Assembly (NCBI GenBank): GCA_902529785.1
Contig: CABZXV010000006.1
Location: 1-48,212 of the forward strand
Direction: 5' to 3'
Origin: an uncultured Pelagibacteraceae bacterium
GTDB lineage: Bacteria; Pseudomonadota; Alphaproteobacteria; Pelagibacterales; Pelagibacteraceae
Length of the DNA stretch: 48,212 bases
The translations under genes and the position numbers were made by a program. The notes under the pieces are model-generated. The model ran no database searches. It saw only the letters and a program-made list of their open reading frames with translations, and had not been told where the DNA came from. Every line of letters starts with the position of its first letter. Position 1 is the stretch's first letter. Below, piece after piece: positions 1 to 9,767 of the stretch.

Positions 1-2
1 AT

Positions 3-95
3 AAGAGGAAATTAAAAATTTACGATTTACGAAATTTGTATTCACCTTCAAAAATGAAGAACAAAAATATTGAGTATTATAGCATAGGCAGGTAA
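3..95 (+). CDS. ugd: UDP-glucose 6-dehydrogenase, C-terminal end only (partial)
   Basis: An open plus-strand frame enters from the left edge and stops with TAA at 93-95. Its last 30 residues contain RNLYSPSKM and end in EYYSIGR. This matches the usual C-terminal tail of bacterial UDP-glucose/GDP-mannose dehydrogenases, where RNLYDP is followed by a YYSIGR-like end. The enzyme oxidises UDP-glucose to UDP-glucuronate for surface polysaccharide. Only the tail is visible, so catalytic residues cannot be checked. It converges on ridA, whose stop codon is the next base. The assignment rests on tail resemblance alone. Confidence 0.7.
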   Translation, partial: KRKLKIYDLRNLYSPSKMKNKNIEYYSIGR

Positions 96-557
96 CTATT
101 TAATTTCAAAAATAGCGTCAACTTCAACTGCTACCCCCAAAGGTAGACTGTTTGTGCTTACAGCCGCACGTGTATGAGTTCCAATTTCACCAAAAATATT
201 CTTAATTAAATCTGAAGCACCATTAATCACTTTTGGCTGTTCTATAAACTCATCTGTAGAATTAACAAATCCAGTTAATTTTATGCAAGATTTAATTTTA
301 GATAAATCATCTTCACATGCTTTTTTTGCTTGTGAAATTATACTTAACGCACACCTTTCTGCAGCTTTATATGCTTGATCCGTATTAAGGTCTTTTCCAA
401 CTTTTCCTTTAATCAAATTACCATCTACATCAATCGATATTTGACCTGATATATAAAGTAAATTACCAGATATTTTAGTTGCAACATACGATCCAACAGG
501 GTCAGTTGCTTTAGGTAAAGAGAAACCTAATTCCTTTAATTTTTCATCAATATTCAT
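96..557 (-). CDS. RidA family enamine/imine deaminase-like protein
   Basis: The 153-residue protein matches the YjgF/YER057c/UK114 (RidA) fold family in length. It has the central SGQI segment (about residues 37-40) and the C-terminal HTRAAVSTNSLPLGVAVEVD block, which includes the family's substrate-binding arginine. Known members hydrolyse reactive enamine/imine intermediates released by PLP enzymes, or act in related amide and imine chemistry. It is the last gene of the minus-strand topA unit, and its ATG overlaps the topA stop (TAATG). The exact subfamily (RidA proper versus Rid1-7 paralogues) cannot be decided from sequence alone. Confidence 0.85.
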   Translation of the reverse strand: MNIDEKLKELGFSLPKATDPVGSYVATKISGNLLYISGQISIDVDGNLIKGKVGKDLNTDQAYKAAERCALSIISQAKKACEDDLSKIKSCIKLTGFVNSTDEFIEQPKVINGASDLIKNIFGEIGTHTRAAVSTNSLPLGVAVEVDAIFEIK

Positions 558-3118
558 TATTTACCTTTTTTTTTCTTTTTATTCTTATCGTACTCTTTTC
601 TTTTCTCAATTAAAATAAGTGCCTCTTCCATTGTTAATTCAATAGGATCTTTCTCTTCAGGAATCGTGGCATTTAATGATTTATATTTGATATATGGCCC
701 ATATTGACCTTTCATTATCCTTACTGGTTTTTTATCCTCAGGATGTTCTCCAAGGTCTTTAATTAATGAAGATGAAATTCTCCCTGGCTTTGCCTCAGCG
801 ATTAAGGTTATAGCTCTGTTTAATCCAATACTGAAGATTTCTTCAACGTTATCTAAACGAGCAGACTTATTTTCACATTTCAAATATGGTCCAAATCTTC
901 CAATATTAACAGTTATATCTTTATCATTTTCAGGATTTTTACCTAATGTTAATGGTAATGAGCACAAATATTTTGCTCTTTCTAAATCTATGCTTTTAAT
1001 ATCAATCCCTTTTGGTATTGAAACATTTTTCATTTTATTTTCCTCTTTATTCAATTTTCTTTTTTTCTTTTTGGTTTCCTCTTCTTCTATTTCTTTTTCG
1101 TACTGCAAATAAGGGCCAAATCTTCCATTTTTTAAATATATATCTTTACCAAGATCATTTTGACCAATTAGTTTTGGCTCTGCTAATGTTAATTGTTGTG
1201 CAGCCTTAGATTTTGATAGAGGTCTGGTAAATTTACAATCTGGATAATTTGAACATCCAATAAAAGCACCACCTCTGAAACTATTTTTTAAGCTTAATTG
1301 ACCACTTTCACAAAGTTTACATTTTCTATCAATCTTTCCCTCTTTATCTACTTCAAAAATTAAGGATCCAAGACTTTCATTAAGCATATCTAAAACTTCT
1401 CTTGTTCTTTTCTCTTTAACATCAGTTACGTTTAAATTAAAATCCTTCCAAAATTCTTCCAAAACCTTAATCCAATTTTCTTTACCTGAGGTTATATCAT
1501 CTAACTGATCTTCTAATTTTGCAGTAAAATCATAATCAACATATTTTGAAAATAATTTTTCTAAAAATGCAGATAGTAATTTTCCTCTATCTGTTGGAAA
1601 AAACCTTTTATTTTCCAAATCAGCATATCCTCTATTTGAAATAACTGAAATGATACTCGCATACGTTGATGGTCTGCCAATTCCTAATTCTTCGAGTTTT
1701 TTGACAAGACTAGCTTCAGAATATCTTGGGGGAGGTTGAGTGAAGTGTTGCTCATCAGTAAAATCTTTATAAGATATTTCTCCTTTACTTACCTCTGGTA
1801 AAATATTTTCCTCATCTTCTTTATTTTCATCCAATCTTGAAACTTTTAAAAAACCATCAAATTTTAAAGTTGAGCCACTAGCTTTAAATATATTTTTCTC
1901 ATCATCAGATAAGATAGTAATAGTTTTTCTATCAAATTTTGCAGACTCCATTTGTGAAGATAGGGATCTTGACCAAATTAAATTATATAATTTATATTGA
2001 TCAGTGCTTAAATATTTTTTCATATCATCAGGAACTCTACTTATCTCTGTTGGCCTAATTGCTTCATGGGCTTCTTGAGCATTTTTGGCTTTTTTTCCTG
2101 AATAACTTAATGGTGAAGGTGGTAAATAATCATTGCCATAAGTTTGAGTAATGAAATTTCTAAATGAGTTAACCGCATCCTTTGAAATATTTGTGCCATC
2201 CGTTCTCATATAGGTAATTAAACCAACTGTTTCTCCATCAATATCTATACCTTGATATAATCTTTGTGCAATTTGCATTGTTCTTGATGCTCCAAATCCT
2301 AATTTACTTGAGGATGCCTGTTGCAAAGTAGAAGTAGTAAATGGACCAGATGGATTTCGAGTATACGTTTTGGAAGCAATATCTGAAATTTTATACTTTT
2401 TGTTCTCTATTAATTTTATTCCTGCATTAATTTCTTCTTTATTTTTAAATGAGAATTTTTCAATTTTATTTCCATCGAGTTGATTTAAACTTGTCTTTAA
2501 TATTAAATTATCTTTTGTTAAAAAATTTACATTAAGCGTCCAGAACTCTTTAGGTTGAAATACCTCTATTTCATGCTCTCTCTCAGTAAGCAATCTAAGT
2601 GCTACTGACTGAACTCTTCCTGCAGATTTGGATCCAGGCAGCTTCGTCCATAAAATGGGTGATATATTAAAACCTACTAGATAATCCAAAGCACGTCTTG
2701 CCATGTATGCATCAACTAGCTCATTTTCTATATTTCTAGGATTATCTATACCATTTGTAACTGCTTTTTTTGTGATTTCGTTGAAAACTACTCTTTCAAC
2801 TTTTTTGTCTTTCAGAAGTTTTTTTTCATCTAAAAATTCTTTTACATGCCACGCTATTGCTTCACCCTCACGATCAGGATCTGTAGCAAGTATAATTTTG
2901 TCTGAATTCTTGGCTGTATCAGTTATTTCTTTTAAATATTTTTTAGAAAAACTGTCTACTTCCCAAATCATCTTAAAGGAATTTTCTGGATCAACCGAAC
3001 CATTCTTTGATGGCAAATCTCTGATGTGACCATAGCTAGCTAAAACTGTGTAATCTGCACCAAGATATTTATTTATAGTTTTAGCTTTTGCAGGACTTTC
3101 AACAATTACAAGATTCAT
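557..3118 (-). CDS. topA: DNA topoisomerase I (type IA)
   Basis: The 853-residue enzyme relaxes negatively supercoiled DNA through a covalent 5'-phosphotyrosine. The N-terminal Toprim domain begins VIVESPAKAK and carries DPDREGE near residues 80-86, which are the acidic Mg2+ ligands. The catalytic tyrosine is Y303 in ITYMRTDGT. The core is followed by one four-cysteine zinc finger (CKLC...CSNYPDC, about residues 600-630). Three GRFGPYL/GQYGPYI motifs then follow, a tail arrangement known from alphaproteobacterial TopA. The C-terminus is lysine-rich. It lies 37 bp downstream of plsY on the same strand and is translationally coupled to ridA. Confidence 0.97.
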   Translation of the reverse strand: MNLVIVESPAKAKTINKYLGADYTVLASYGHIRDLPSKNGSVDPENSFKMIWEVDSFSKKYLKEITDTAKNSDKIILATDPDREGEAIAWHVKEFLDEKKLLKDKKVERVVFNEITKKAVTNGIDNPRNIENELVDAYMARRALDYLVGFNISPILWTKLPGSKSAGRVQSVALRLLTEREHEIEVFQPKEFWTLNVNFLTKDNLILKTSLNQLDGNKIEKFSFKNKEEINAGIKLIENKKYKISDIASKTYTRNPSGPFTTSTLQQASSSKLGFGASRTMQIAQRLYQGIDIDGETVGLITYMRTDGTNISKDAVNSFRNFITQTYGNDYLPPSPLSYSGKKAKNAQEAHEAIRPTEISRVPDDMKKYLSTDQYKLYNLIWSRSLSSQMESAKFDRKTITILSDDEKNIFKASGSTLKFDGFLKVSRLDENKEDEENILPEVSKGEISYKDFTDEQHFTQPPPRYSEASLVKKLEELGIGRPSTYASIISVISNRGYADLENKRFFPTDRGKLLSAFLEKLFSKYVDYDFTAKLEDQLDDITSGKENWIKVLEEFWKDFNLNVTDVKEKRTREVLDMLNESLGSLIFEVDKEGKIDRKCKLCESGQLSLKNSFRGGAFIGCSNYPDCKFTRPLSKSKAAQQLTLAEPKLIGQNDLGKDIYLKNGRFGPYLQYEKEIEEEETKKKKRKLNKEENKMKNVSIPKGIDIKSIDLERAKYLCSLPLTLGKNPENDKDITVNIGRFGPYLKCENKSARLDNVEEIFSIGLNRAITLIAEAKPGRISSSLIKDLGEHPEDKKPVRIMKGQYGPYIKYKSLNATIPEEKDPIELTMEEALILIEKRKEYDKNKKKKKGK

Positions 3119-3155
3119 TATTGTTGAAACTACTTATAACTACTTAACTGTCAAA

Positions 3156-3731
3156 TTAATAAATTTTACTCTTTGTTTCTTCTTTGTTTATTAATCTTTT
3201 TATATTTTCTCTATGTGTATAAAAAATTAATACAAACATGATGGTAAAAAAAATAAAATTACCATTACCTAAAATTAATATGTAAATTGGTATTGAGATT
3301 GATGCAATTAAGGAAGATAGGGAAGAATATTTAGATATAATAAAGGTTAAAACCCAAATAATACCAAATATTAATGCATAATAAATATTTATTGAAATTA
3401 GTATTCCCACAAATGTTGCAACACCTTTGCCTCCATTAAATTTTAACCAAACTGGAAATAAATGACCTAAAAAAGCACAAAGTGCTGAAATAAAAATTAA
3501 ATCAGGATAATAAAGCTTTACATAAATAACAGGTATAACAGCTTTTAAAATATCTAGTATTAGGGTTAAATATCCTAATCTTTTATTTCCTGTTCTTAAA
3601 ACATTTGTTGCTCCTATATTTCCAGACCCCACATCTCTTATATCTTTTTTAAGAAATATTTTTGTAAATATGTATCCAAAAGGAATTGAACCAAATAAAT
3701 AAGATATTAAAGCTGTAATTATATAATCCAT
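3156..3731 (-). CDS. plsY: Acyl-phosphate:glycerol-3-phosphate acyltransferase PlsY
   Basis: This 191-residue membrane protein makes lysophosphatidate from acyl-phosphate and glycerol-3-phosphate at the inner membrane, the first step of phospholipid synthesis. It shows the family motifs GSIPFGY (residues 14-20), GSGNIGATNVLR (about 36-47) and GGKGVAT (about 100). Several hydrophobic segments are consistent with the usual multi-pass topology. Its ATG overlaps the pyrC stop codon (TAATG), so it belongs to the ruvX/pyrB/pyrC/plsY/topA/ridA minus-strand unit. Confidence 0.95.
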   Translation of the reverse strand: MDYIITALISYLFGSIPFGYIFTKIFLKKDIRDVGSGNIGATNVLRTGNKRLGYLTLILDILKAVIPVIYVKLYYPDLIFISALCAFLGHLFPVWLKFNGGKGVATFVGILISINIYYALIFGIIWVLTFIISKYSSLSSLIASISIPIYILILGNGNFIFFTIMFVLIFYTHRENIKRLINKEETKSKIY

Positions 3732-5020
3732 TATTCAGCTTTAAATAATTCTTCTCCATTAACAAAAGTATTCATTACTTTACCTTGCAATTTTTTATCT
3801 TCTATTGGAGTATTTTTTGATTTTGATATTAATTTTTCTTTTCTCACTACCCATGGTTTGTTTATGTCTACAATACAAAAGTCAGCATCATTACCTATTG
3901 ATAAATTACCTTTGTTAATTTTAAGTATTTTTGCAGGACTAGATGTTAAAGCCTTTATAATAGTTTCTAAATTTACTGATCCATTGTGATATAACTCTAA
4001 ACTTAAAGGTAATAAAGTTTCGATACCTGATGCACCAGCTTCTGCTTGTGCAAAAGTTAATCTTTTATTTTCCTCGTCTTCAGGTTTATGATCTGATACT
4101 ATTACATCAATCGTTTCATCAACCAACCCCTGAACTAGTGCATTTCTATCATCTTCGGTTCTTAAAGGTGGAGACAACTTTAAAAATGTTTTGAAATCAC
4201 CAATATCATTTTCGTTTAAAGATAAATTATTAATTGAAACACCGCAGCTGAAATTAACTTTTTTCTTTCTCTCTCTAATTATTTCAACTGAACTCGTTGA
4301 TGAAATTTGTGATATATGGTATCTGCAATTGTTATACTCTAATAAAGTTAAATCTCTTTCTAAGATTAACAATTCTGCACTTACAGGAATTCCCTGCAAA
4401 CCAAGTTTTGTAGCAATTATGCCATCATTAATCATTCCATCTTTTGATAACTCTGCATCTTCTGCATGTTGTATAATTAAAGAATTTAAATCTGAGGCTG
4501 AATTCATAATTCTATTCATTATTCTTGGGTTTTGAATAGTTTTAATTCCATCTGTAAATCCAATAATCCCTTTTCCTTGCAATAACCCAAATTCAGTCAT
4601 GTTCTCTCCCTCTGTATTTACAGTTAATGCAGCAGTTGGAAAAATATTTATTTTAGATTTATCTCTTCCTCTTCTTCTAAGAAAATCAACAATCGAAACA
4701 TTATCAATAACTGGATTTGTGTTAGGCATTGTTACAACAGATGTCACTCCACCTGATAAAGCAGCTTCGCTCAATGTTCTAAAATTTTCTTTATATTCGA
4801 AACCAGGCTCTCCAACAAATACACGCATATCTACCAAACCAGGGAATATATGCTTACCTTTTAAATCGATTACTTTTTCTCGAGATGGAATATTATTAGT
4901 ATTTACTTTTTTACCAACACCTTCAATTTTTCCATTTTCGTCAATTATTAATCCACCTGTCTCATTTAATGAATTATACGGATCAATTATATTTGCATTT
5001 ATAAAGTATTTTTTTTTCAT
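3731..5020 (-). CDS. pyrC: Dihydroorotase-like protein, probably non-catalytic (PyrC' type)
   Basis: The 429-residue protein belongs to the class I dihydroorotase/amidohydrolase family and follows pyrB directly. The family's first metal motif, HxH in DxHxHxR, is replaced: residues 64-73 read DMRVFVGEPG, so both histidines and the following arginine are absent. The usual DHAPH is DHKPE at 310-314. Other ligand-like residues remain (H185 in QHAED, H235 in YHISQ, D310). From what is known of Pseudomonas-type PyrC', such proteins are inactive but support aspartate transcarbamoylase assembly. I infer a structural partner for PyrB, with an active dihydroorotase encoded elsewhere. Catalysis by an altered site is not excluded. 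Confidence 0.88.
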   Translation of the reverse strand: MKKKYFINANIIDPYNSLNETGGLIIDENGKIEGVGKKVNTNNIPSREKVIDLKGKHIFPGLVDMRVFVGEPGFEYKENFRTLSEAALSGGVTSVVTMPNTNPVIDNVSIVDFLRRRGRDKSKINIFPTAALTVNTEGENMTEFGLLQGKGIIGFTDGIKTIQNPRIMNRIMNSASDLNSLIIQHAEDAELSKDGMINDGIIATKLGLQGIPVSAELLILERDLTLLEYNNCRYHISQISSTSSVEIIRERKKKVNFSCGVSINNLSLNENDIGDFKTFLKLSPPLRTEDDRNALVQGLVDETIDVIVSDHKPEDEENKRLTFAQAEAGASGIETLLPLSLELYHNGSVNLETIIKALTSSPAKILKINKGNLSIGNDADFCIVDINKPWVVRKEKLISKSKNTPIEDKKLQGKVMNTFVNGEELFKAE

Positions 5021-5962
5021 TTATTCACAAAATATCTTTAAGCAAGCCATTCTTACTGCTACTCCTAATTCAACTTGTTCTTTAATTACACTTTTATTAA
5101 TATCGTCTGCTAAGTTTGTATCAATTTCAATTCCTCTATTCATTGGACCTGGGTGCATTATAAGCGCATCATCTTTAGCAAATTTTATTTTGTCTGGTGT
5201 TAAACCGTAATATTCATAGTATTCTCTGTTAGAAGATAGGAAAGAACTTGTCATTCTCTCATTCTGAAGTCTTAACATCATCACTATGTCACAGTCTTTA
5301 ACCCCTTTTTTCATATCTGAATAAATATTGACACCAAATCTTTCTATTTCATTTGGCATAAGATTAGTTGGAGCTACTATATTTACTTCAGCACCTAACA
5401 TGTTTAGTAAATAAATATTTGATCTTGCTACTCTTGAATGAAGAATATCTCCACATATAGCTATTTTAAGACCTTCTATTTTTTTTCTTCTATTTATTAT
5501 AGTTAACGCATCTAGTAGAGCTTGAGTAGGGTGTTCTCTTCGTCCATCTCCTGCATTTAGAACTGCACAATTAACTTTTTGAGATAACAAATTACAAGCA
5601 CCAGAATCTTGATGCCTTATAACGATGATATCTGGATGCATTGCATTTAATGTCATTGCTGTATCTATGAGAGTTTCACCTTTTTTTATAGCAGAGTTTG
5701 TAATATTCATTGACATTACATCTGCACCTAATCTTTTTCCTGCTAATTCAAAAGAACTTTGAGTCCTGGTCGAAGGTTCAAAAAATAAATTTATTTGCGT
5801 TTTACCTTTTAAAATATCAAGCTTTTTGTTTTTGCTTTTGTTTAACTCAATGAATTTTGAGGCTTCATTCAAAATTATGTTTACATCATTGACTGATAAG
5901 TCTTGAATACCTAACAAATGTTTTTGAGAAATTTTAATAGCTTTTTTAGATTTAATTGCCAT
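5021..5962 (-). CDS. pyrB: Aspartate carbamoyltransferase catalytic subunit
   Basis: The 313-residue enzyme condenses carbamoyl phosphate and aspartate to carbamoyl-aspartate in pyrimidine synthesis. It has the carbamoyl-phosphate loop [13 protein letters not shown] (about residues 59-71) and the [10 protein letters not shown] loop that supplies the catalytic lysine. It also has the RHQDSG and HPTQALLD motifs and a C-terminal HPGPMNRG block. No regulatory PyrI gene is adjacent; instead a dihydroorotase-like gene follows without a gap, as in PyrB-PyrC' dodecamer systems. A strong 11-bp hairpin lies 5 nt upstream of the ATG, so no ordinary Shine-Dalgarno can be free there when it folds. Confidence 0.96.
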   Translation of the reverse strand: MAIKSKKAIKISQKHLLGIQDLSVNDVNIILNEASKFIELNKSKNKKLDILKGKTQINLFFEPSTRTQSSFELAGKRLGADVMSMNITNSAIKKGETLIDTAMTLNAMHPDIIVIRHQDSGACNLLSQKVNCAVLNAGDGRREHPTQALLDALTIINRRKKIEGLKIAICGDILHSRVARSNIYLLNMLGAEVNIVAPTNLMPNEIERFGVNIYSDMKKGVKDCDIVMMLRLQNERMTSSFLSSNREYYEYYGLTPDKIKFAKDDALIMHPGPMNRGIEIDTNLADDINKSVIKEQVELGVAVRMACLKIFCE

Positions 5963-5967
5963 TAAAA

Positions 5968-5993
5968 TTAACTCTATAACTATATAGAGTTAA
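5968..5993. promoter_or_regulatory. Perfect 11-bp inverted repeat directly upstream of pyrB
   Basis: Arms TTAACTCTATA (5968-5978) and TATAGAGTTAA (5983-5993) are perfectly complementary around a 4-nt loop. In pyrB mRNA sense the hairpin is followed by TTTTA and then the ATG. It could be a weak terminator for ruvX, an attenuator or ribosome-blocking hairpin for pyrB, or an operator dyad. The sequence alone does not decide between these. Confidence 0.55.
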
Positions 5994-6004
5994 CTATGCA
6001 AGCA

Positions 6005-6460
6005 TTAATTCTGTAAATAATCTAGGGCTCCTTGTAAAATAAATGCTGCAGCAAATTTATCTATCTCTTTCTCTCTTTTGCTAACGTTTATGTCTAATTC
6101 ACTGGACAAATTAAAAGCTCCAACTGTAGATAATCTTTCATCCCATAGACAAACAGGAATGTTAATTTTATCTGCAAGATTGATTGCTATGTCTTTAGCT
6201 GATTGTGATGATTTTCCATATGAACCATCCATATTTATTGGATTCCCAACTATTATGCCTTTGACATCGTTCTCCTTGATTATACTCTTAATATCTTCGA
6301 TTAATTTAGAAGACTTTATTTTTTCTAAAGTTTTATAAGGTGTAGCAATTTTTTGATTGCCATCGCTTATTGCAATTCCAATCCTTTTTGAACCCAAATC
6401 TATACCTATAATTCTTGATCCATCTGATACTTTTGATTTGAATTCATTAATTGTGATCAT
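6005..6460 (-). CDS. ruvX: RuvX/YqgF-like nuclease (pre-16S rRNA processing)
   Basis: The 151-residue protein has the RNase H-like fold signature of the YqgF family. This is GIDLGSKRIGIAISDG near residues 19-34 with the first acidic residue, VGNPINMDGS in the middle, and WDERLSTVGA with the later acidic residues. Known members process the 5' end of 16S rRNA; older literature calls them putative Holliday junction resolvases. It is the first gene of the minus-strand pyr/topA block and is divergent from gatC, with about 50 bp between the start codons. Confidence 0.93.
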   Translation of the reverse strand: MITINEFKSKVSDGSRIIGIDLGSKRIGIAISDGNQKIATPYKTLEKIKSSKLIEDIKSIIKENDVKGIIVGNPINMDGSYGKSSQSAKDIAINLADKINIPVCLWDERLSTVGAFNLSSELDINVSKREKEIDKFAAAFILQGALDYLQN

Positions 6461-6510
6461 ATTGTATATTTTTAACTTAAGTGGTAGTTTGCGACAATAT
6501 TTTTTACCAT

Positions 6511-6798
6511 ATGACTATAGATCTTAAAACTGTAAAACACATATCAAAATTAGCTAGAATCTCACTAGATGAGAAAAAAGCAGAAAAACTAGCAACTGAT
6601 ATGAATTCAATATTTGAATTTATTGAAAAATTAAATGAATTAAATACAGATAATGTTGAACCATTAACTTCTATAGCTGAAACAACGTTAAGATTTAGAG
6701 ATGATAAAATAACTAGTGAAAATATAAGAGAAAAAATATTAAAAAATTCACCAGAAAAAAATGATGATTTTTTTGTTGTACCGAAAGTTGTTGAGTAA
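6511..6798 (+). CDS. gatC: Asp/Glu-tRNA amidotransferase subunit C
   Basis: The 95-residue protein is the small stabilising subunit of GatCAB. I chose the ATG at 6511 ([17 protein letters not shown]) because GatC proteins begin just before the VxxIAxLARL-like helix; an upstream in-frame GTG at 6481 would add ten atypical residues. The C-terminal part has the VEPL and LRxD elements typical of GatC. Its stop overlaps the gatA start (TAATG), giving translational coupling of the three subunits. The divergent promoter region with ruvX lies just upstream. Confidence 0.93.
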   Translation: MTIDLKTVKHISKLARISLDEKKAEKLATDMNSIFEFIEKLNELNTDNVEPLTSIAETTLRFRDDKITSENIREKILKNSPEKNDDFFVVPKVVE

Positions 6799-8255
6799 TG
6801 TCTGAAATTACATCTTTAACACTTTATGAATTAATTAAAAATATTAAAGAGAAAAAAATATCTTCAAATGAAGCTGCAAAATCTTTTATTGATAGAGCTG
6901 AAAAGTCAAAAAAAATAAATGTATATGTAACTGAAAATTTTGAAAATTGTCTTAAACTTTCAAAAGAGTTTGATGATAAACCAAATTTTGATTTAAAACT
7001 TCCAGGCATTCCAATTGCTGTAAAAGATCTCTTTTGCACAAATGAAGTAAGAACAACAGCTGGAAGCAATATCTTAAATAATTTTGTACCAACCTATGAA
7101 TCGACTGTAACACAAAATATATGGAACGAAGGAGGCATATTGCTTGGCAAACTTAATTGTGATGAATTTGCAATGGGATCATCTAATGAAACAAGTTTTT
7201 TTGGCAATGTTCAAAACCCAATCGCAGAAGATTTAGTTCCTGGTGGATCATCTGGTGGTTCTTCAGCGGCTTTAGCAGCTAATTTAACACCTGTAACAAT
7301 AGGCACTGACACTGGTGGATCTATTAGGCAACCCGCCTCCTTTACTGGTACAGTAGGACTAAAACCTACTTATGGCAGCTGTTCAAGATATGGAATTGTT
7401 GCTTTTGCATCATCTCTAGATCAAGCAGGTCCAATGAGCAAAGATGTCAAAGATAGCTCCATTCTTTTAGAGGTGATCTCATCATTTGATAAAAAAGATT
7501 CAACCTCAATTGATTTTAAAAGAAATAATTATTCATCAGAGCTAACTAGAAATATTAAAGGTTTAAAAATCGGTATTCCAAAAGAATATAGAGTTGATGG
7601 GATGCCAGAAGAAATTGAGAAACTTTGGAAAAAAGGTATTGAGTATGCAAAAGATTGTGGAGCAGAAATAATTGACATTTCATTACCTCATACTAGCTAT
7701 GCTTTACCAACTTATTATATTGTAGCGCCAGCTGAAGCATCATCTAATTTAGCAAGATATGATGGTGTTAAATATGGTCTAAGATCTTCCGGGAAAAATT
7801 TAATTGATATGTATGAAAAAACTAGATCAGAGGGATTTGGTGAAGAAGTAAAGAGAAGGGTAATGATTGGCACCTATGTTTTATCTTCTGGATATTATGA
7901 TGCTTACTATCTTAAAGCTCAAAAAGTTAGACAATTAATTAAACAAGATTTTGACCAAGCTTATAATAAAGTAGATGCTATTTTGACACCTTCAACACCT
8001 AGTTCTGCATTTAAAATAGGAGAAAAATCTAATGATCCAGTTTCAATGTATTTAAATGATATATTTACTGTTCCAGTAAACCTTGCAGGTTTACCTGGGA
8101 TTTCAATACCTGCAGGCGTAGATAAAAATAATTATCCATTGGGTTTACAAATAATAGGTAAACCGTTTGATGAACAAACAGTTTTAAATATTGCTTATTC
8201 AATGGAGGAAAAAATCAATTATAAAAATAATATAACTGATTGGTGGATGAAATAA
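6798..8255 (+). CDS. gatA: Asp/Glu-tRNA amidotransferase subunit A (amidase)
   Basis: The 485-residue amidase subunit releases ammonia from glutamine for tRNA-dependent Gln or Asn formation. The amidase signature is complete. The catalytic lysine lies in IAVKDLF (about residue 76), and the serine-rich loop [10 protein letters not shown] and the nucleophile loop [13 protein letters not shown] carry the cis- and trans-serines. The C-terminus has the [13 protein letters not shown] block. It overlaps gatC upstream and gatB downstream by single bases, so all three subunits are probably made from one mRNA. Confidence 0.97.
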   Translation: MSEITSLTLYELIKNIKEKKISSNEAAKSFIDRAEKSKKINVYVTENFENCLKLSKEFDDKPNFDLKLPGIPIAVKDLFCTNEVRTTAGSNILNNFVPTYESTVTQNIWNEGGILLGKLNCDEFAMGSSNETSFFGNVQNPIAEDLVPGGSSGGSSAALAANLTPVTIGTDTGGSIRQPASFTGTVGLKPTYGSCSRYGIVAFASSLDQAGPMSKDVKDSSILLEVISSFDKKDSTSIDFKRNNYSSELTRNIKGLKIGIPKEYRVDGMPEEIEKLWKKGIEYAKDCGAEIIDISLPHTSYALPTYYIVAPAEASSNLARYDGVKYGLRSSGKNLIDMYEKTRSEGFGEEVKRRVMIGTYVLSSGYYDAYYLKAQKVRQLIKQDFDQAYNKVDAILTPSTPSSAFKIGEKSNDPVSMYLNDIFTVPVNLAGLPGISIPAGVDKNNYPLGLQIIGKPFDEQTVLNIAYSMEEKINYKNNITDWWMK

Positions 8256-9730
8256 TGTCTAAAAATAATTCGGAATATTTAATTGAAAGAAATGATAATG
8301 TTTATGAAGTTGTTATAGGACTTGAAGTTCATGCTCAAGTAACATCAAATTCAAAACTTTTTTCATCTTCTTCTACAAAATTTGGAGCTGAACCTAATAC
8401 TCAAGTAAGCTTAGTTGATGCAGCTTTCCCAGGCATGCTTCCAGTAATTAATGAATTTTGTGTTAAACAAGCTATAAAAACTGGTATTGGTTTAAAAGCT
8501 AAGATCAATAATAAGTCTGTTTTTGATAGAAAGAATTATTTTTATGCAGATTTACCTCAGGGTTATCAAATTTCACAATATAAATACCCAATCGTGGGTG
8601 AGGGTAATGTTATTTTGGATATGCCTGAAGGTCAAAAACAAGTTGGAATTGAAAGATTACATTTAGAGCAGGATGCAGGTAAAAGTATTCATGATATTGA
8701 TCCTAGTAATACGCTAGTTGATCTTAATAGATCAGGTGTAGCTTTAATGGAGATTGTTAGTAAGCCTGATCTAAGATCACCAGATGAAGTGAATGCCTAT
8801 ATAAAAAAACTTAGATCTATTATGAGATATTTAGGAACTTGCGATGGGAACATGCAAGAGGGATCATTAAGAGCTGATGTTAATGTGTCTGTAAGAATAA
8901 AAGGCTCAACAGATTTAGGAACAAGATGTGAAATAAAAAATGTTAATTCTATCAAATTCATGCAAATGGCAATTATTTATGAGGCAAATAGACAAGTCGA
9001 TTTAATAGAAGAAGGTCAAGAAATAGATCAAGAAACAAGACTTTTTGATACAAAAAAAAATGAAACAAGATCAATGAGGTCGAAAGAAGATGCTCATGAT
9101 TATAGATACTTTCCAGATCCAGATTTACTTCCATTAGAAGTTACGGATGAATTTATTGATAAACTAAAATCTGAAATCCCTGAATTACCAGATGATAAAA
9201 AGAAAAGATTTATTGATGAATTTAAAGTGTCACCTTATGATGCAACAATATTAGTCTCTGATATCGATACAGCTAAATATTTTGAAGAAGTTGTTGCCAA
9301 AATGGGTAAAAACCGTGACATGAAACTAGCCGTAAATTGGATTACAGGAGAATTATTTGCAGTTTTAAATGAAAAAAATATTGAAATTGCTCAAAGTCCA
9401 ATAAGTGCAAAAAATTTGGCAAAATTGATTAATTTAATTAAAAATGGAACAATCTCAGGAAAAATTGCTAAGACAATATTTGAGTTAATGTTAGATGGTG
9501 ACATAGACCCTCAAATAATTGTTGAGGAAAAAGGGTTGAAGCAAGAAAGTGATCCAAAAACATTAGAGGCATTAATTGATAAAATAATCAATGATAACAG
9601 AGAAAAAGCCATTGAGTATAAACAAGGAAAAGAAAAGCTATTTGGCTTCTTTGTTGGACAGGCAATGAAAGCTTCTGGTGGAAAAGCTAACCCTCAATTA
9701 ATTAATGAAATATTAAAGAAGAAACTTTAA
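8255..9730 (+). CDS. gatB: Asp/Glu-tRNA amidotransferase subunit B
   Basis: The 491-residue kinase-like subunit activates the misacylated Glu-tRNA(Gln) or Asp-tRNA(Asn). It opens with VIGLEVHAQ and has the family blocks [25 protein letters not shown] and [11 protein letters not shown] in the cradle domain. A C-terminal YqeY-like helical/tail domain follows ([11 protein letters not shown]). I place the start at the ATG overlapping the gatA stop (TAATG, 8253-8257); an upstream in-frame ATG at 8240 lies inside gatA and adds five residues. GatCAB in the window implies the indirect route to Gln-tRNA and/or Asn-tRNA. Confidence 0.97.
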   Translation: MSKNNSEYLIERNDNVYEVVIGLEVHAQVTSNSKLFSSSSTKFGAEPNTQVSLVDAAFPGMLPVINEFCVKQAIKTGIGLKAKINNKSVFDRKNYFYADLPQGYQISQYKYPIVGEGNVILDMPEGQKQVGIERLHLEQDAGKSIHDIDPSNTLVDLNRSGVALMEIVSKPDLRSPDEVNAYIKKLRSIMRYLGTCDGNMQEGSLRADVNVSVRIKGSTDLGTRCEIKNVNSIKFMQMAIIYEANRQVDLIEEGQEIDQETRLFDTKKNETRSMRSKEDAHDYRYFPDPDLLPLEVTDEFIDKLKSEIPELPDDKKKRFIDEFKVSPYDATILVSDIDTAKYFEEVVAKMGKNRDMKLAVNWITGELFAVLNEKNIEIAQSPISAKNLAKLINLIKNGTISGKIAKTIFELMLDGDIDPQIIVEEKGLKQESDPKTLEALIDKIINDNREKAIEYKQGKEKLFGFFVGQAMKASGGKANPQLINEILKKKL

Positions 9731-9767
9731 TTTAACTAAACCTATAGTCATTATATAATTAAGATAG

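Noticed and set aside
3127..3146. Tandem repeat of AACTACTTA upstream of topA
   Set aside because: Only two imperfectly bounded copies of a short AT-rich motif; no reason to treat as functional.
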